64,000 nt of DNA from Austropuccinia psidii (GCA_023105745.1 JALGQZ010000009.1:37128409-37192408), one strand, 5' to 3'. Shown: positions 1-10,793, counted from the first letter of the stretch. Program-made: numbers and translations. Notes: generated from the sequence alone by a model not told the origin.

Positions 1-731
1 GGTCGGTAGTCATGTAAAAGCATCAATTAAGTAATTATGATAATCTTATGTGACAACAGATGATGCAATAAAAAATCCAAAAGGGTTTATTGTTTTCTCA
101 CTCACTGGTCTTTCATTTTGCTCCATGGTACGCCTCTGTGAGGTGTTGTTAACTTAAAAGAGGCCTCCTCTTGCTGTTTTTCCCACATCATCATCATGTT
201 ATTATCCATTTAAATCATTGTTACTAACAAGTATTAGTTAAAAGCTATTCTTAGGTGTTTTAATTCTTTCAGAATAAATCAGAAAGACGTGAAATCATAG
301 AATCCAACTATATGTTGTTGTAATACTTTTATAAATACATTTTAATCCATTAAATCCACAATTCTATGTCAGATCCCTTTATCTTATCTTTCAATAAGCT
401 CTTTGGAATATTAGTGAGTGATTTATCTTTAATTATTAAATATTTTTTTTCTAAAAAATTAGTTTCCTTCAAGAATTATATTTATAATTATTCTTGCAAA
501 AAGATGATTATATATTAAAATAATTTTATTATTTTAATAAAAGAAGTTTTATTATTGAAATCTTCTTGTAATTGATTCTTGTAGACAATTACTGCTCACT
601 GTTAAAATCACTAGTAGTGTTAGACATGTGAAAGAAATAATTCTTTAATTATTTAATTGTGGCTATAATAATATTTTATTATTATATTTCATAAGAACAG
701 ACATAGTACTGTTGATTAATAGTAATATTAT
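1..731 (+). repeat. gyp-C LTR, 3' portion, left of gyp-A insertion
   Basis: Position 1 aligns by eye with about 47234 in the gyp-C LTR at 46088-49810, so the LTR begins outside the window. The sequence resumes after the gyp-A insertion at 10768 and reaches a TTGCA end (expected TTACA) at about 10793. It carries the family's palindromic block AAGAGGCCTCCTCTT at 158-172. The stretch around 586-604 is an uninterrupted version of the site where a gyp-A LTR sits at 47813-49643. No gene is seen here. Confidence 0.8.
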
Positions 732-2559
732 TGTAAGGTGTGGATATGAAACTTTGATTCAAAATCAAGTACTTTTCCTGTCCTCAAAATTTCTGTAAGG
801 TAAAAATCAATTAAAGATAGTAAGAAATATTGTTTTTAAGAGAAAACACGCTAATTTTATTGTTTATAACTTTATTAGTATAAAACAATAATATTATAAA
901 AATTTATTGTTTTACCAACAATAAAAATTTATCCGAAACATACTCTACAAGAGATATTTTAAGGCTACAAAAGAAATTTCTTCAAGAGCAATTTCAATTG
1001 GAATTAATTGAGAAATGAACTGCAAGCAAGTAATTAAAGAACAAAGTTTTTAAAAGTAATATTAAAGAGAAAACATGCCCAAAAGTGACCAGAGTGAATT
1101 TGAAAACAAAGTGACAAAGTTTACCGTGATGAAAGATGGTTTAATTCACTTTTTGGGTGGTTCAGGGGTAAAAATGATTATAAGAGATACAAGCAATGGT
1201 TATAATGATTTTTTTCACGTGGTTAAAAGGATTAAAATGATTTTAAAATGGTGGTTGGAATCTTTTATTGATTGGTTTAACAGTGTTCAAACTAATTATA
1301 AAAGGAAAAGATTCTAACATGAAGAGAAAAGTGGGGCAAAGAAGACACTCTTTTATAGCCATCAATTTTCTTACTCCAAAAGTAAATTTTACTCTTTCCA
1401 TTCATGAAAAAAATTCTGAAAGCAGAAAAGCCAATTATGGAATCATTGAACCCTGGTTTAGACCAAAAAAGGGCTGGTTTAAGCCATTTTTAACCATTTT
1501 AGACCCTTAAATCAGCCATTACTATAGCAATACCTGGTCTAGAGCCTTCACAACATGTCAGAATGTGTGTAAGAGACGTAGAAACCAGTTAAAACTGTTT
1601 TTACTATGATTTTTCTATCTTAAGGGTAGTTTTACCCTCTTGGCAACAGCTAAAACTACCCCAGTTGGTATCAAAACCTCATCATCAATTGAGTCCACAG
1701 ACCCTGTAACTCAATTCCAGGCCAAAAGTGATGAACTTTTGCGTGAATTTTGACACCACACGGCTGTCAGCAAGGACTTTGGGGGTCTAGCTCCCCCTTA
1801 GAGCTCGAGTTCCTTTTCCCCCCCAATTTCAATCTTTCGAACTTATTTTTCCTTTAATTCCTCATCATGTATTATACTTATAATTTACATATGTAATTCA
1901 ATTGAGTTATACAGTTCAATACAGTAATAATTGATACCTCATATGAAAATCAAAGTTCACTTATGTAATACACACGCACATTTTGACATTTCAATTGAAT
2001 TCAATTGAAAATACTTTAATTCCTCATAACTTCTAAAATATACACAACACCTCAATTTTAACACAATTTTGGTGATTAACACTACATGTGATGTGAATTA
2101 AATTAAAGTTTTGAGGATTTTCAATTTTCATACAGACAATACTAAAAACTTAATTTAAGCTTATTTAGAGTTGAGTTACAAAATTTTCACTCAGAGGTGA
2201 CCCCACCTGATTTTTTATGAGGAATCCAATGGTGAAAAAAATTTTATATTTTTATTTATTGTATAAAAATTTATAATAATTTTTATTTAACTTTTTTCCA
2301 AATTTATTTATTTTTTTACAATTTTGTTAAAAATTCATTTTTACTTAATTCTTTCAAGTATAAATGTAATTTTACAATTTCAAAATTTACTGTAATTTTA
2401 TTTTTGAATTGTAATTAAATTTTTCATTGTGAATATAATCTTATATTTATATTTTAATTTTCATTTTAATAATATAAATAAATTTATTTTATTTATATTT
2501 ATATGTTACTTTTGTATTTGTGGTCTTTTGGGTATATGAGATTACCTCTAAAGCTCACA
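732..2559 (-). repeat. gyp-A 3' LTR
   Basis: Read on the plus strand it runs from TGTAAGGTGTGG to GGCTCACA-like CTCACA, so in element sense it is TGTGAGC...CCTTACA. It matches 8979-10762 and, inverted, the solo LTR 47813-49643. Inside is a perfect 22-bp palindrome at 1989-2010 built from CAATTGAATTCAATTG, conserved in the other copies. An ORF on the strand opposite to gag-pol (1319-1510) is also conserved. Confidence 0.92.
1319..1510 (+). other. antisense LTR ORF, 63 codons (copy 1 of 3)
   Basis: A 63-codon ORF starting MKRKVGQRRHSF and ending near KKGWFKPFLTILDP runs opposite to gag-pol inside the gyp-A 3' LTR. The same ORF with the same end is open at 9564-9755 and, inverted, at 48865-49056. 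Here it has a 17-codon upstream extension from 1268. The product would be small, basic and rich in aromatic residues. I recognise no domain. Whether it is translated is unknown, and common descent of the LTRs alone could explain the conservation. Confidence 0.35.
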
Positions 2560-2580
2560 TTTCCTCCCCCTAAAAAAAGA
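2560..2580 (-). other. gyp-A polypurine tract
   Basis: Read on the minus strand, a purine run TTTTTTTAGGGGGAGGAAA abuts the TGTGAGC start of the 3' LTR. This is the usual place for the plus-strand DNA primer of an LTR element. Confidence 0.75.
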
Positions 2581-2583
2581 ATA

Positions 2584-4998
2584 TTACTTTGTAATATTGT
2601 TATTTCTAGTGTGTCTGAACCTTCTGAGAAGTTTAGTAGCTTCAGGTATGTCTTTTTCTGGAAACCACTCATCTTCACAAGTTGGGTCACTGTACCTAAC
2701 AAGGTATTCCTTAGCTTTGTTTGTTCTCAACTTTCTTTCTTTGAGAACTTTGTTAATTTTCTTACTGCCAGATGGCTCAACAGGAGGTATGGCTTGGGGA
2801 ATTTTATTCCTCAAGGGGAATTTTTCAGCATCACTAGATTTATATGGATTTATCAAGCTCACTGGAAATGTAGGATGCTTATTGCTAAGTTCTTCAGATA
2901 ACTCTACTTCAACAGCATTTTCTCCATTGAGTCCCTTAATAGAAAAAGGTCCTGCAAAGGAGTCTTTCAACTTTTTACATCCTTTGATGTTATTGAAGTT
3001 AGTGGTGGATACAAGAGCTAGGTCCCCCACTCTGAAATCTGGAGTTGCATGTGATTTATCCCATTTGTCTTTAGCATATGCAAAGAAGTCTTCCATGCAC
3101 CTTACTGCATGCTTCCTAGCTTTGTCTAGCATTCCTTTGAAGCTAGCAGCTGTGGGATGTATTTCAATCAAATCTTTCCTCAAGGAATCTTGGGGTAATT
3201 TGGGGTTCCATCCTTTTTCTAGGATAGCAGGAGTTTGATTGGTACTGGCATGGATTGATTTTTTATATGCTAATTCCAGTGCTGGCAGCAGAGTACACCA
3301 ATCATGGGCAAATCCATCACAATCTTTGAATTCAAGGCCATATGCACAAAATCTTCCCACCATGTCCTCTAAGGATTGGATCATCCTTTCAGCCAGTCCA
3401 TCAGTTTGTGGGTGGTAGGCTGTAGAGAAAGACAGCTTAGTGCCAAATAATTGGTGAAGATTTGTCCATAGTGCTGAAGTGAATTTGGGATCGCTATCAC
3501 TAATGATATTTGTAAATATCCCAGTCCATGACACTACTCTATTCCATATCAGAAGAGCTGTATCTATGGCTGTATCATCCTTGTGACATGGTAAAAAGAT
3601 TGGAGTTTTACTGAATCTGTCCACAATCACTAGGCAAGCATTATAGCCTCTGTCACCTCCTGGTGGTAGTCCAGTTACCCAATCCATATGGACAATTTCC
3701 CAAGGTCTGCTTGGTTCTTGGATTTTTATCATATTTCCAAGTCTCTTGCCAGTGGATTTATTTGCCTTTTGGCATCTGTCACAGGTTTTGCAATACTCTG
3801 AAACATTGTTCTGCCACATTGGCCACCATATGCAGGTCTTTACTTTCTGTCTTGTTCTGTCTTCAGACATATGTCCTGAAAAGGGGCTATCATGGTATTC
3901 TTTTAGTACAAGATTGATTAATGACCTGTCCACAACTTTCATGACACATGTGTGCTTGGTCCTGTGGTAAATTATACCATCCAGTAGGTGAAATCTTCCT
4001 TCATCATAAGATTGTTTCCATACTTCATCCAAGGCATGTATTACAGAGTTGTCTTTACAGTCTTTGTTAAGTAATTGACATAAGATGCTACAATTCTTAT
4101 ATTGAGTGTAACTATTCCTGACTTCTTCAAAGAAGGTGATGTTCAAGTCTGTAACACTTATTCCTTCTATTGGGATCTCTGGTGAAGCTTCCTCTGGCAC
4201 ATAAGCAGGATTATCAATATTATTTGGTAATAGACATCTGCTTAGTCTATCTGCATTCTTATGAATATTCCCATCCTTATGAACAATAGTAATATTGCCC
4301 CTGTATTCTTGTATGGCTATTTGCCATCTGAGCATATGCCTGTTGGGTGTTTTCATGTTTAAAAGTGATTTGAAAGCTGTACAATCTGTTATCACCTCAA
4401 AAACACATCCCTCTAAGAAGTAGTTCCATTTTTCCAAGGCCCCGACAAGGCATAGACATTCCATTTGACTTGCCCCATATCTGGCTTCAGTTGGTTTGAT
4501 TTGCCTGGATATGAAACATATGGGTCCTTCTGCAGGTTTATCATTTATGATCCGAACTTGGTGAAGTGAAGCACCCAGTCCATCCCGTGATGCATCAACA
4601 TACAATTTGAAAGGCAATTTAAATTCTGGCATCAGTAAGAGTGGAGCAGTGGTCAAGGCTTCTCTTAGAGACTCAAAAGCTTTGACTCTGTCAACAGTCA
4701 TTTCAAATACTGTGTCTTTGTCACACAATTTATAAAGTGGTTTTGCTATGGATGAAAAATCTTTAATGTGTTGCCTGTAATATCCTGCAAAACCTAAGAA
4801 TGACTGAATTTCCTTCTTGTTCTGAGACATTGGTTTTAGCAATACTGCTGCAACTTTGTTTTTGTCAATTCCAAGGGACAAACCAGATACAACATGTCCT
4901 AGTGCTTTGAGTTCTTTAAATACAAAATGACATTTCTTAATGGAAATTTTCATGTTTACTGATTGAATTTTTGTCAAAACTCTGGACAATATATACAT
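2584..4998 (-). pseudogene. gyp-A pol: RT thumb, RNase H, integrase, chromodomain-like tail
   Basis: This is the longest open stretch in the window (804 codons), the 3' part of a broken gag-pol frame. Its Met is not a natural start, because the frame continues from upstream across stops near 5040-5060. RNase H acidic residues are D135 (LYVDAS), E180, D205 and D250. The integrase zinc domain has H369, H376, C403 and C406. The catalytic core has D439 (HMDW), D501 (SDSDPKF) and E537 (GLAERM), exactly the D,D-35-E spacing. Around residues 745-797 a chromodomain-like segment ends the protein ([13 protein letters not shown]), as in chromoviruses. All integrase catalytic residues are kept, so this part alone looks intact. 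Confidence 0.92.
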
Positions 4999-5061
4999 GT
5001 GCTCCTCCCAAGATTTGGAACAGACAATAATGTCATCAATCTAAATGATTAAGCATCCCTC

Positions 5062-5346
5062 TCAGAGTTCTTCAGGGAAGATTTCATTCATCATTCTTTG
5101 GAAGTGTGAAGGTGCATTTTTGATACCAAAGGGCATCCTCAAGTATTCATACACTCCACAATGAACAATAATTCTCAAGTATTTTCTTGGTCTTGGTTTC
5201 ACCACATTTTGATGGAATCCCTTAAGGGCATCCATAGTGGTTATATATACTGCTTGAGATATTTGAGTAAGGGCAATTTGAATTTTTGGTATCGGGTATC
5301 TGTCTGGAACAGTGTAAGCTTTCAGAGCTCTAAAGTCCCCAACCAT
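5062..5346 (-). pseudogene. gyp-A pol: reverse transcriptase palm/fingers
   Basis: This 94-codon piece lies in the same frame as its neighbours. It carries the RT motif MDALKGFHQ (first catalytic Asp region) and [11 protein letters not shown]. Just downstream, where relatives read [11 protein letters not shown], this copy has TGA in place of Ser and TAG in place of the Tyr of YIDD, within about 20 bp. The segment before it (5347-5418) contains another in-frame TGA. Reverse transcriptase therefore cannot be made from this copy without readthrough. Confidence 0.9.
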
Positions 5347-5418
5347 TCTAGATTTTCCATTATGCCATTCTGCTATGACTGGTGTAGTTATTTCTACTTC
5401 TTCATTGTGGCCTACTTT

Positions 5419-6714
5419 TCATATTACACCAATGTCCAGAAGTTCTTTGATATGAATTTCTAGAGCTTCTCTTGATTTTGGACATGCTGTATATGCAGGT
5501 CTTCTTAATAGTGGTGGATAAGGTCTCTCAATGTTAAGAATGATGTCTACTTCATGACCAATGATTTCTCCTAGAGGTTCTTTGTCTGAAGCAAATGCAC
5601 CTCTATGGTCATACAAAAGGGAAGAAAGTTCATTTTCTTGTTTATCAGTCAGATGAAGGCTTATTTCAGCCTCATTTAACTGTTCAGACTTGAATTTCTC
5701 TAACTCTAAGTTGACTGGTGATACTTTGTTTACTTTAATTTGTTTTTTAAATGGTAAAAAGGCAAATTTTTGGCGCTTATTGTCTCCAATAGTAAAGTAT
5801 CTGTCTTTTTTGTTATGCAAATCTACCCCATACATGATTAAATAGTCATTTCCCAATAGAAAATGGGTACTAGAGCAATTTTTCATAACAAAAAATTCAA
5901 CTGTGACTCTTAAATTCCCATTTATGTGTGGGAATATGACATTGGTCTCAAAAATTCCTAATGCTTTCATTGGATTACTTGCACTATTGCATTCTATACC
6001 ATCAATTGGTAACAATTGGTCTTCAAAATTTTGTACACAAGTCTTAAGAAAAGATTTTCCAACACAAGAGCAGAAGGCTCCTGGGTCAAGCAAAGGTTTG
6101 GTGGGCTTGTTTTCAATCACCACTTCTGTTATACAGGAGTTACCAGCTGTATAACCTTTCCCTCTGTTTGGTTTGGTTTTCATAAGTTGTGCATCTTGAA
6201 CTTTTGATAAATCAAGTTGACCATTGCTCAATTGTGGAAAGTGGGAATAAGATTCCATGATGTCAAAAGTGGCATTGATATTCTCTATATACTTTGAAGA
6301 TTCAGAAAATATGGATGACTTATCATCTGAATTGTCTTCAATTATGTCATCTTTTTCAACATCAGGTTCCTTTTCAATATAAATTTCATTGATTTTCCCC
6401 CTTTTTGGACATGTATTGGCTAAATGGGTTGTGCTGTGGCAAATATGGCACTTTCTGACTGTATCTGCAGATTTATACTTAATATTACTAGAATTTTCTT
6501 GGGGGGTTTTCTCCACAGAATCTTTCCAAGGTGTATTAAACCTTGTTTTGAGATTCACCCTACTAGAACCAATTTTGGTTCTGGTGGTTACTTCTTCCAA
6601 TATATTGATAATATCCTCTGCTGAAGATTGTTCAGTAGTCCTGCTTTTGACAGCATGCTCTAAGTCACCTCCACATTGTCTCAGAATTTTCCTATGCATC
6701 ATAAATTCTGACAT
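5419..6714 (-). pseudogene. gyp-A gag-pol: capsid end, CCHC nucleocapsid, protease, RT start
   Basis: A 431-codon open stretch. Residues 1-50 finish the capsid (CGGDLEHAVKSR). A canonical zinc knuckle C-X2-C-X4-H-X4-C lies at C89, C92, H97 and C102. The aspartic protease site is LLDPGAFCSCVG with D210; Pro replaces the usual Ser/Thr of D-S/T-G, which would probably impair it. Residues from about 385 are the RT N-terminus (ERPYPPLLRRPAY). The upstream join at 6715-6810 contains an in-frame TAA after WRLKV, and the same frame continues on both sides, so nucleocapsid, protease and RT belong to one continuous frame with the capsid. Confidence 0.9.
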
Positions 6715-6810
6715 GTCTGGATATAATGCTGTTAATCTGTCTTTTTGTTGGCAAAACCAAGGTAAAGCTTTGTCTTTATCAGCATTAAATTTGGCAGATT
6801 CAAAGGCTGT

Positions 6811-7848
6811 TTAAACTTTTAACCTCCAAGCATCATTTGCCCATTTGTTAATTATTTGGGTTTTCCACCAAGTCCAACTCTGGTGTCCATGTGCCTGTCT
6901 TATTTTGACATACCATCTGTGAGCTGATTTGGTAAACAAGGTGTTAAATCTAGCTGTTACCAATCTGTCTGGTAATTCAAAATTCTCTTTGATCATGTCA
7001 ATACCTCTAATTAATTCCATATGGTCATACTCTCCTTCACCACTGAAGTGAGGCCATTCTTTAAGTTTTGGAACTTCTTTCAAGAGTGCTTGGCCCATTG
7101 ATGGTTCCAAGTTATGAAAAGAAGTAGAAAATTCATCTTTTAACTGTGAATTTTCAATATCCAATACTTGTGGATTGGGAATTCTTGCTCCCTCATTTTG
7201 GTTCAGAGGTGCAGAGATTCTTGGCAAGTTGTTTAGCAGTTGCGCAATATCATTCATTTTACTGTTGTTACACCTTTGTGAATTTCTTAATTCATGTTGT
7301 AAGCTTTGTATAGAGTCTATGACATTCTTGTTATGATCATCCTCTTTATATATAAGCACATTCCATAATTCTGTTTGTTTAGTATTATCAGATATAACTT
7401 CATTGAGCTTTATTGTTAATTTTGATATTTCATCTCTTGAGGTATCAAAATGCTTTTTCAAGGCAACTGTTTTTGTCTTTACTTCTGCAAATGATTTTGA
7501 AATATAATCAAGAGCTTTTTTATTATCTTCTTTGATAGTGTTTATGGCTTGTTTTCTTCTTGTTTTGATTATGTCATCAATATTGAATTTAGAATATTTG
7601 TCTGTTAATTCTTTAATAATGGCAGATTGTTCATTTATCTTAATGCCAAAAGAATTATCATTATTGGAAGTTTTTATTGTTCTTAAAGGTTTTTCAAAGC
7701 TTTTAATTGTATCATTTCTTTGACTCAAACTCAAGTTATTTGTTTTAATATTGTCATAAATTGATGTATTTTTATCAGAAACATGACTTTTTATGTCAGA
7801 AATAGCTTTATACAACTCTGGAATACAATCAAAAGTATCAGAAATCAT
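6811..7848 (-). pseudogene. gyp-A gag: coiled-coil region and capsid
   Basis: 345 codons in the frame that continues into pol. The first 250 residues are charged and helical-looking with repeated Lys/Asp/Asn, as in a coiled-coil spacer. From about residue 260 comes the retrotransposon gag signature: EWPHFSGEGEYDHM, the RWYVKIRQ segment and WWKTQIINKWANDAWR. The ATG at 7848-7846 overlaps the stop of the preceding gag ORF (ATGA), with the second ORF in the -1 frame. The ORF ends at a TAA inside the capsid, a lesion compared with the gyp-B and gyp-C copies. Confidence 0.85.
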
Positions 7849-8514
7849 TTTTGATATTTTAATCTTGCTTCCTCCTTCTTTTGTAATTCCATCATGGTTC
7901 TGGCCATCTGAAATACATTTTCCATGGCATCCTGTTGAATCTTTGGGATTCTGTAGCCCTGGCTGTAAGGTTTTGGGGCTGGTGCCTTCCCTTTGCCCTT
8001 ATTTGGAGTTTTTGGCTGCTTTTTCACGTTGAAATTGCTGCTGCTGGCCACTGGGGCTGTTTTTGGCACTGGTTTGGGTGGTGGAGGGTTGTTTTTCCTC
8101 TATTCTAGTGTCAAAAGCATCATGTTTTTCTTCTCCATCAATGGATGCCATCCATTAAGCAATTTGCAAGTATTGGGATGGCCCAGGAATTTTCTCACAG
8201 TCAGGTAAGAATTCATGAAATTCTTCCACAGGTCTGCAAGGATCTGGTACTCTTTGAACTGAAGTGCATTGTTGTTTGCACTGTGGCTGGCTTTGTATAT
8301 GTCCACAGAGGCTTGTTGTGGCGGTGTCAGATCTTTTTGAAGGTAAAATGGTATTATCAGCTTCAGAATGACCCATTTTAGTTGCTTGGAAGTCATCAAC
8401 TGACCCTTTTCCTTCTGTACCTGATTGGCCTCTGCCATAATCACGTCTATTACCTTTCTGGGAGCTGCCTGAGGGGTTATAGCTGGCTTCTGACCTGGTT
8501 GAAGGCATAATCAT
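7845..8514 (-). pseudogene. gyp-A gag N-terminal ORF (ORF1), frameshifted
   Basis: The start at 8508 or 8514 gives MPSTRSEASYNPSGSSQ, which matches the gyp-C opening (MVHTRNGSNYSV) in pattern. The conserved middle (MNSYLTVRKFLG ... GWHPL) lies in another frame (8100-8444), so a frameshift fell at about 8380-8440. After a TAG at 8100 the same frame continues as a Lys/Pro-rich linker and the conserved PYSQGYRIPK...VFQMARTMMEL segment, ending at 7845. The same order occurs in gyp-B (25251-25734) and gyp-C. The function is probably structural; I know no enzymatic domain here. Confidence 0.7.
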
Positions 8515-8545
8515 GGTTAAAAAGGCTTAAAATAGTAATTTTATG

Positions 8546-8779
8546 TCAAAAAAACTTACTATTGGCCAAATCTTTGGCTTTCTGAAGAGTATTACTTATT
8601 TCCAGGTTAACTAATTCAGAAGAAATTGGCTCTGGTTGAATATTCTGAGTCACAATAATAGTACTATTATGATCAGAATTAACAGTACTGGCAGTAATAA
8701 TGCTGGTTACTGTTGAGGCTGTTTCAATGTTTTCTTGTCTTACCACGTTGTCAGACACTAAGATTAATGAAAAAACCAA
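8546..8779 (-). CDS. gyp-A leader ORF upstream of gag
   Basis: A 77-codon ORF lies between the primer-binding site and gag, with a Thr/Ser/Val-rich sequence (VSDNVVRQENIETAS). A donor-like GTAAGT sits at 8559-8554 close to its end, and an acceptor-like TTAATCTTAG lies just before the codons for VSDN. gyp-C has a leader ORF in the same place, also directly after a pyrimidine-TAG. It could be a separate small protein or a spliced leader exon. I cannot tell from sequence alone. Confidence 0.4.
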   Translation of the reverse strand: MVFSLILVSDNVVRQENIETASTVTSIITASTVNSDHNSTIIVTQNIQPEPISSELVNLEISNTLQKAKDLANSKFF

Positions 8780-8959
8780 TTAATTAAGTAAAAAAAGATG
8801 TTTCAAAAAAGAAATTAAAATATAAGCCTCAGTTATAATATTAAAGAAATTATTTTTTATTGATTTTTTGAATTATAAGTATTTTTTATATGTTTTTAAA
8901 TTTTTCAATATAGGAAAAAATATTTAAAAAGAGTAAAAAGATATGTCACAGGTAAAATA

Positions 8960-8978
8960 TCATGGCTGGGCCCCCAAA
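8960..8978 (-). other. gyp-A primer-binding-like site
   Basis: Directly inside the 5' LTR, read on the minus strand, is TTTGGGGGCCCAGCCATGA. The same motif with small changes follows the LTRs of gyp-B, gyp-C and gyp-D. The primer tRNA is not identified. Confidence 0.6.
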
Positions 8979-10762
8979 TGTAAGGTGTGGAGAAGAAACT
9001 TTGATTAAAAATCAAGTACTTTTCCTGTCCTCAAAATTAGTGTAAGGTAAAAATGAATTAAAAATAGTAAGAAATATTTTTTTAAGAGAAAACATGCCAA
9101 TTTTATTGTTTATAACTTTATTAGTATAAAAAAATAATATTATAAAAATTTATTGTTTTACCAACAATAAAAATTTATCCAAAAAATACTCTCCAAGAGA
9201 TATTTTAAGGCTACAAAAGAAATTTTTTCAAGAGCAATTTCAATTGGAATTAATTGAGCAATGAACTGCAAAAAATTAATTAAAGAACAAAGTCTTTAAA
9301 AATAGTATTAAAGAGAAAACATGCCCAAAAGTGACCAGAGTGAAGTTGGAAACAAAGTGACAAAGTTTACAGTGATGAAAGATGCTTTAATTCACTTTTG
9401 GGGTGGTTCAGGGGTAAAAATGATTATAAGAGTTACAAAAAATGATTATAATGATTTTTTCACGTGGTTGAAAGGATTAAAATGATTTTAAAATGGTGAT
9501 TGGATTCTTTTATTGATTGGTTTAACAGTGTTGAAACTAATTATAAAAGGAAAAGATTCTAACATGAAGAGAAAAGTGGGGCAAAGACGACATTCTTTTA
9601 TAGCCATAAATTTTCTTACTCCAAAAGTAAATTTTACTCTTGTCAGTCGTGAAAAACAGTCTGAAAACAGAAAAGCCAATTATGGCATCATTGAACCCTG
9701 GTTTGGACCAAAAAAAGGCTGGTTCAAGCCATTTTTAGCCATTTTAGACCCTTAAATCAGCCATTACTAGAGCAATACCTGGTCTAGAGCCTTCAAAACA
9801 CGTCAGAATGTGTGTAAGAGATGTAGAAACCAGTTAAAACTGTTTTTACTATGATTGTTTTATCTTAAGGCTAGTTTTATCCTCTTGCCAACAGCTGAAA
9901 CTACCCTAGTTGGTATCAAAACCTCATCATCAATTGAGTGCACAGACCCTGTAGCTCAATTCCAGGCCAAAAGTGATGAACTTTTGCGTGAATTTTGACA
10001 CCACACGCCTGTCAGCAAGGATTTTGGGGGTCTAGCTCCCCCTTAGAGCTGGAGTTCCTTTTCCCCCCCAATTTATTTTTCCTTTAATTCCTCATCATGT
10101 ATTATACTTATAATTTACATATGTAATTCAATTGAGTTGTACAGTTCAATACAGTAATAATTGATACGTCATATTTAAATCAAAGTTCACTTATGTAATA
10201 CACGTGCACATTTTGACATTTCAATTGAATTCAATTGAAAATACTTTAATTCCTCATAACTTCTAAAATATACACAACACCTCAATTTTAACACAATTTT
10301 GGTGATTGACACTACATGTGATGTGAATTAAATTAAAGTTTTGAGAATTTTCAATTTTCATACAGAAAATACTAAAAACTTACTTTAAGCTTATTTAGAG
10401 TTGAGTTACAAAGTTTTCACCCAGAGGTGACCCAACCTGATTTTTTATGAGGAATCCAATGGTGAAATAATTTTTATATGTTTATTTCTTGGATAAAAAG
10501 TTATAATAATTTTTATTCAACTTTTTTACAAATTTATTCATTTTTTTACAATTTTGTTAAAAATTCATTTTTACTTAATTCTTTCAAGTATAAATGTAAT
10601 TTCATTTTTAAATTGTAATTAAATTTTTCATTGTGAATATAATTTTATATTTATATTTTGATTTTCATTTTAATAATATAAATAAATTTATTTTATTTAT
10701 ATTTATATGTTACTTTTGTATTTGTGGTTTTTGGGTATATGAAATTACCTCTAAGGCTCACA
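8979..10762 (-). repeat. gyp-A 5' LTR
   Basis: Partner of 732-2559. It is bounded by TGTAAGG (plus strand) at 8979 and CTCACA at 10762, with target duplication ATTAT outside. The 63-codon antisense ORF recurs at 9564-9755, with the same 17-codon extension from 9513. The CAATTG palindrome recurs at about 10219-10240. Confidence 0.92.
9564..9755 (+). other. antisense LTR ORF, 63 codons (copy 2 of 3)
   Basis: The same frame, start and end as at 1319-1510, with a handful of substitutions and no stop or frameshift (MKRKVGQRRHSF ... FKPFLAILDP). It lies opposite to the direction of gag-pol. Confidence 0.35.
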
Positions 10763-10767
10763 ATTAT

Positions 10768-10793
10768 CATTGGTTTCATAGTCACATCTTGCA
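10768..10793 (+). repeat. gyp-C LTR terminus, right of gyp-A insertion
   Basis: The text CATTGGTTTCATAGTCACA continues the gyp-C LTR interrupted at 731. It parallels the gyp-C LTR end at 49785-49810 and ends TCTTGCA where TCTTACA is expected. Confidence 0.7.

Larger units (their letters stand above)
732..10762 (-). mobile_element. gyp-A: complete Ty3/gypsy LTR retrotransposon, inactivated
   Basis: This 10.0 kb element has LTRs at 732-2559 and 8979-10762 and an exact 5-bp target duplication ATTAT (727-731 and 10763-10767). Coding is on the minus strand: leader ORF, gag, CCHC nucleocapsid, protease, reverse transcriptase, RNase H, integrase and a chromodomain-like tail, which is the chromovirus order. 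A purine tract adjoins the 3' LTR and a primer-binding-like motif adjoins the 5' LTR. The gag-pol frame is cut by several nonsense codons, and the LTRs differ visibly in substitutions and length (1828 against 1784 bp), so this is not a recent copy. It sits inside a gyp-C LTR. Confidence 0.95.

Noticed and set aside
2597..3238. Plus-strand ORF of 213 codons
   Set aside because: It lies antisense to the clearly coding integrase C-terminal part of gyp-A; it is a shadow frame without its own motifs.
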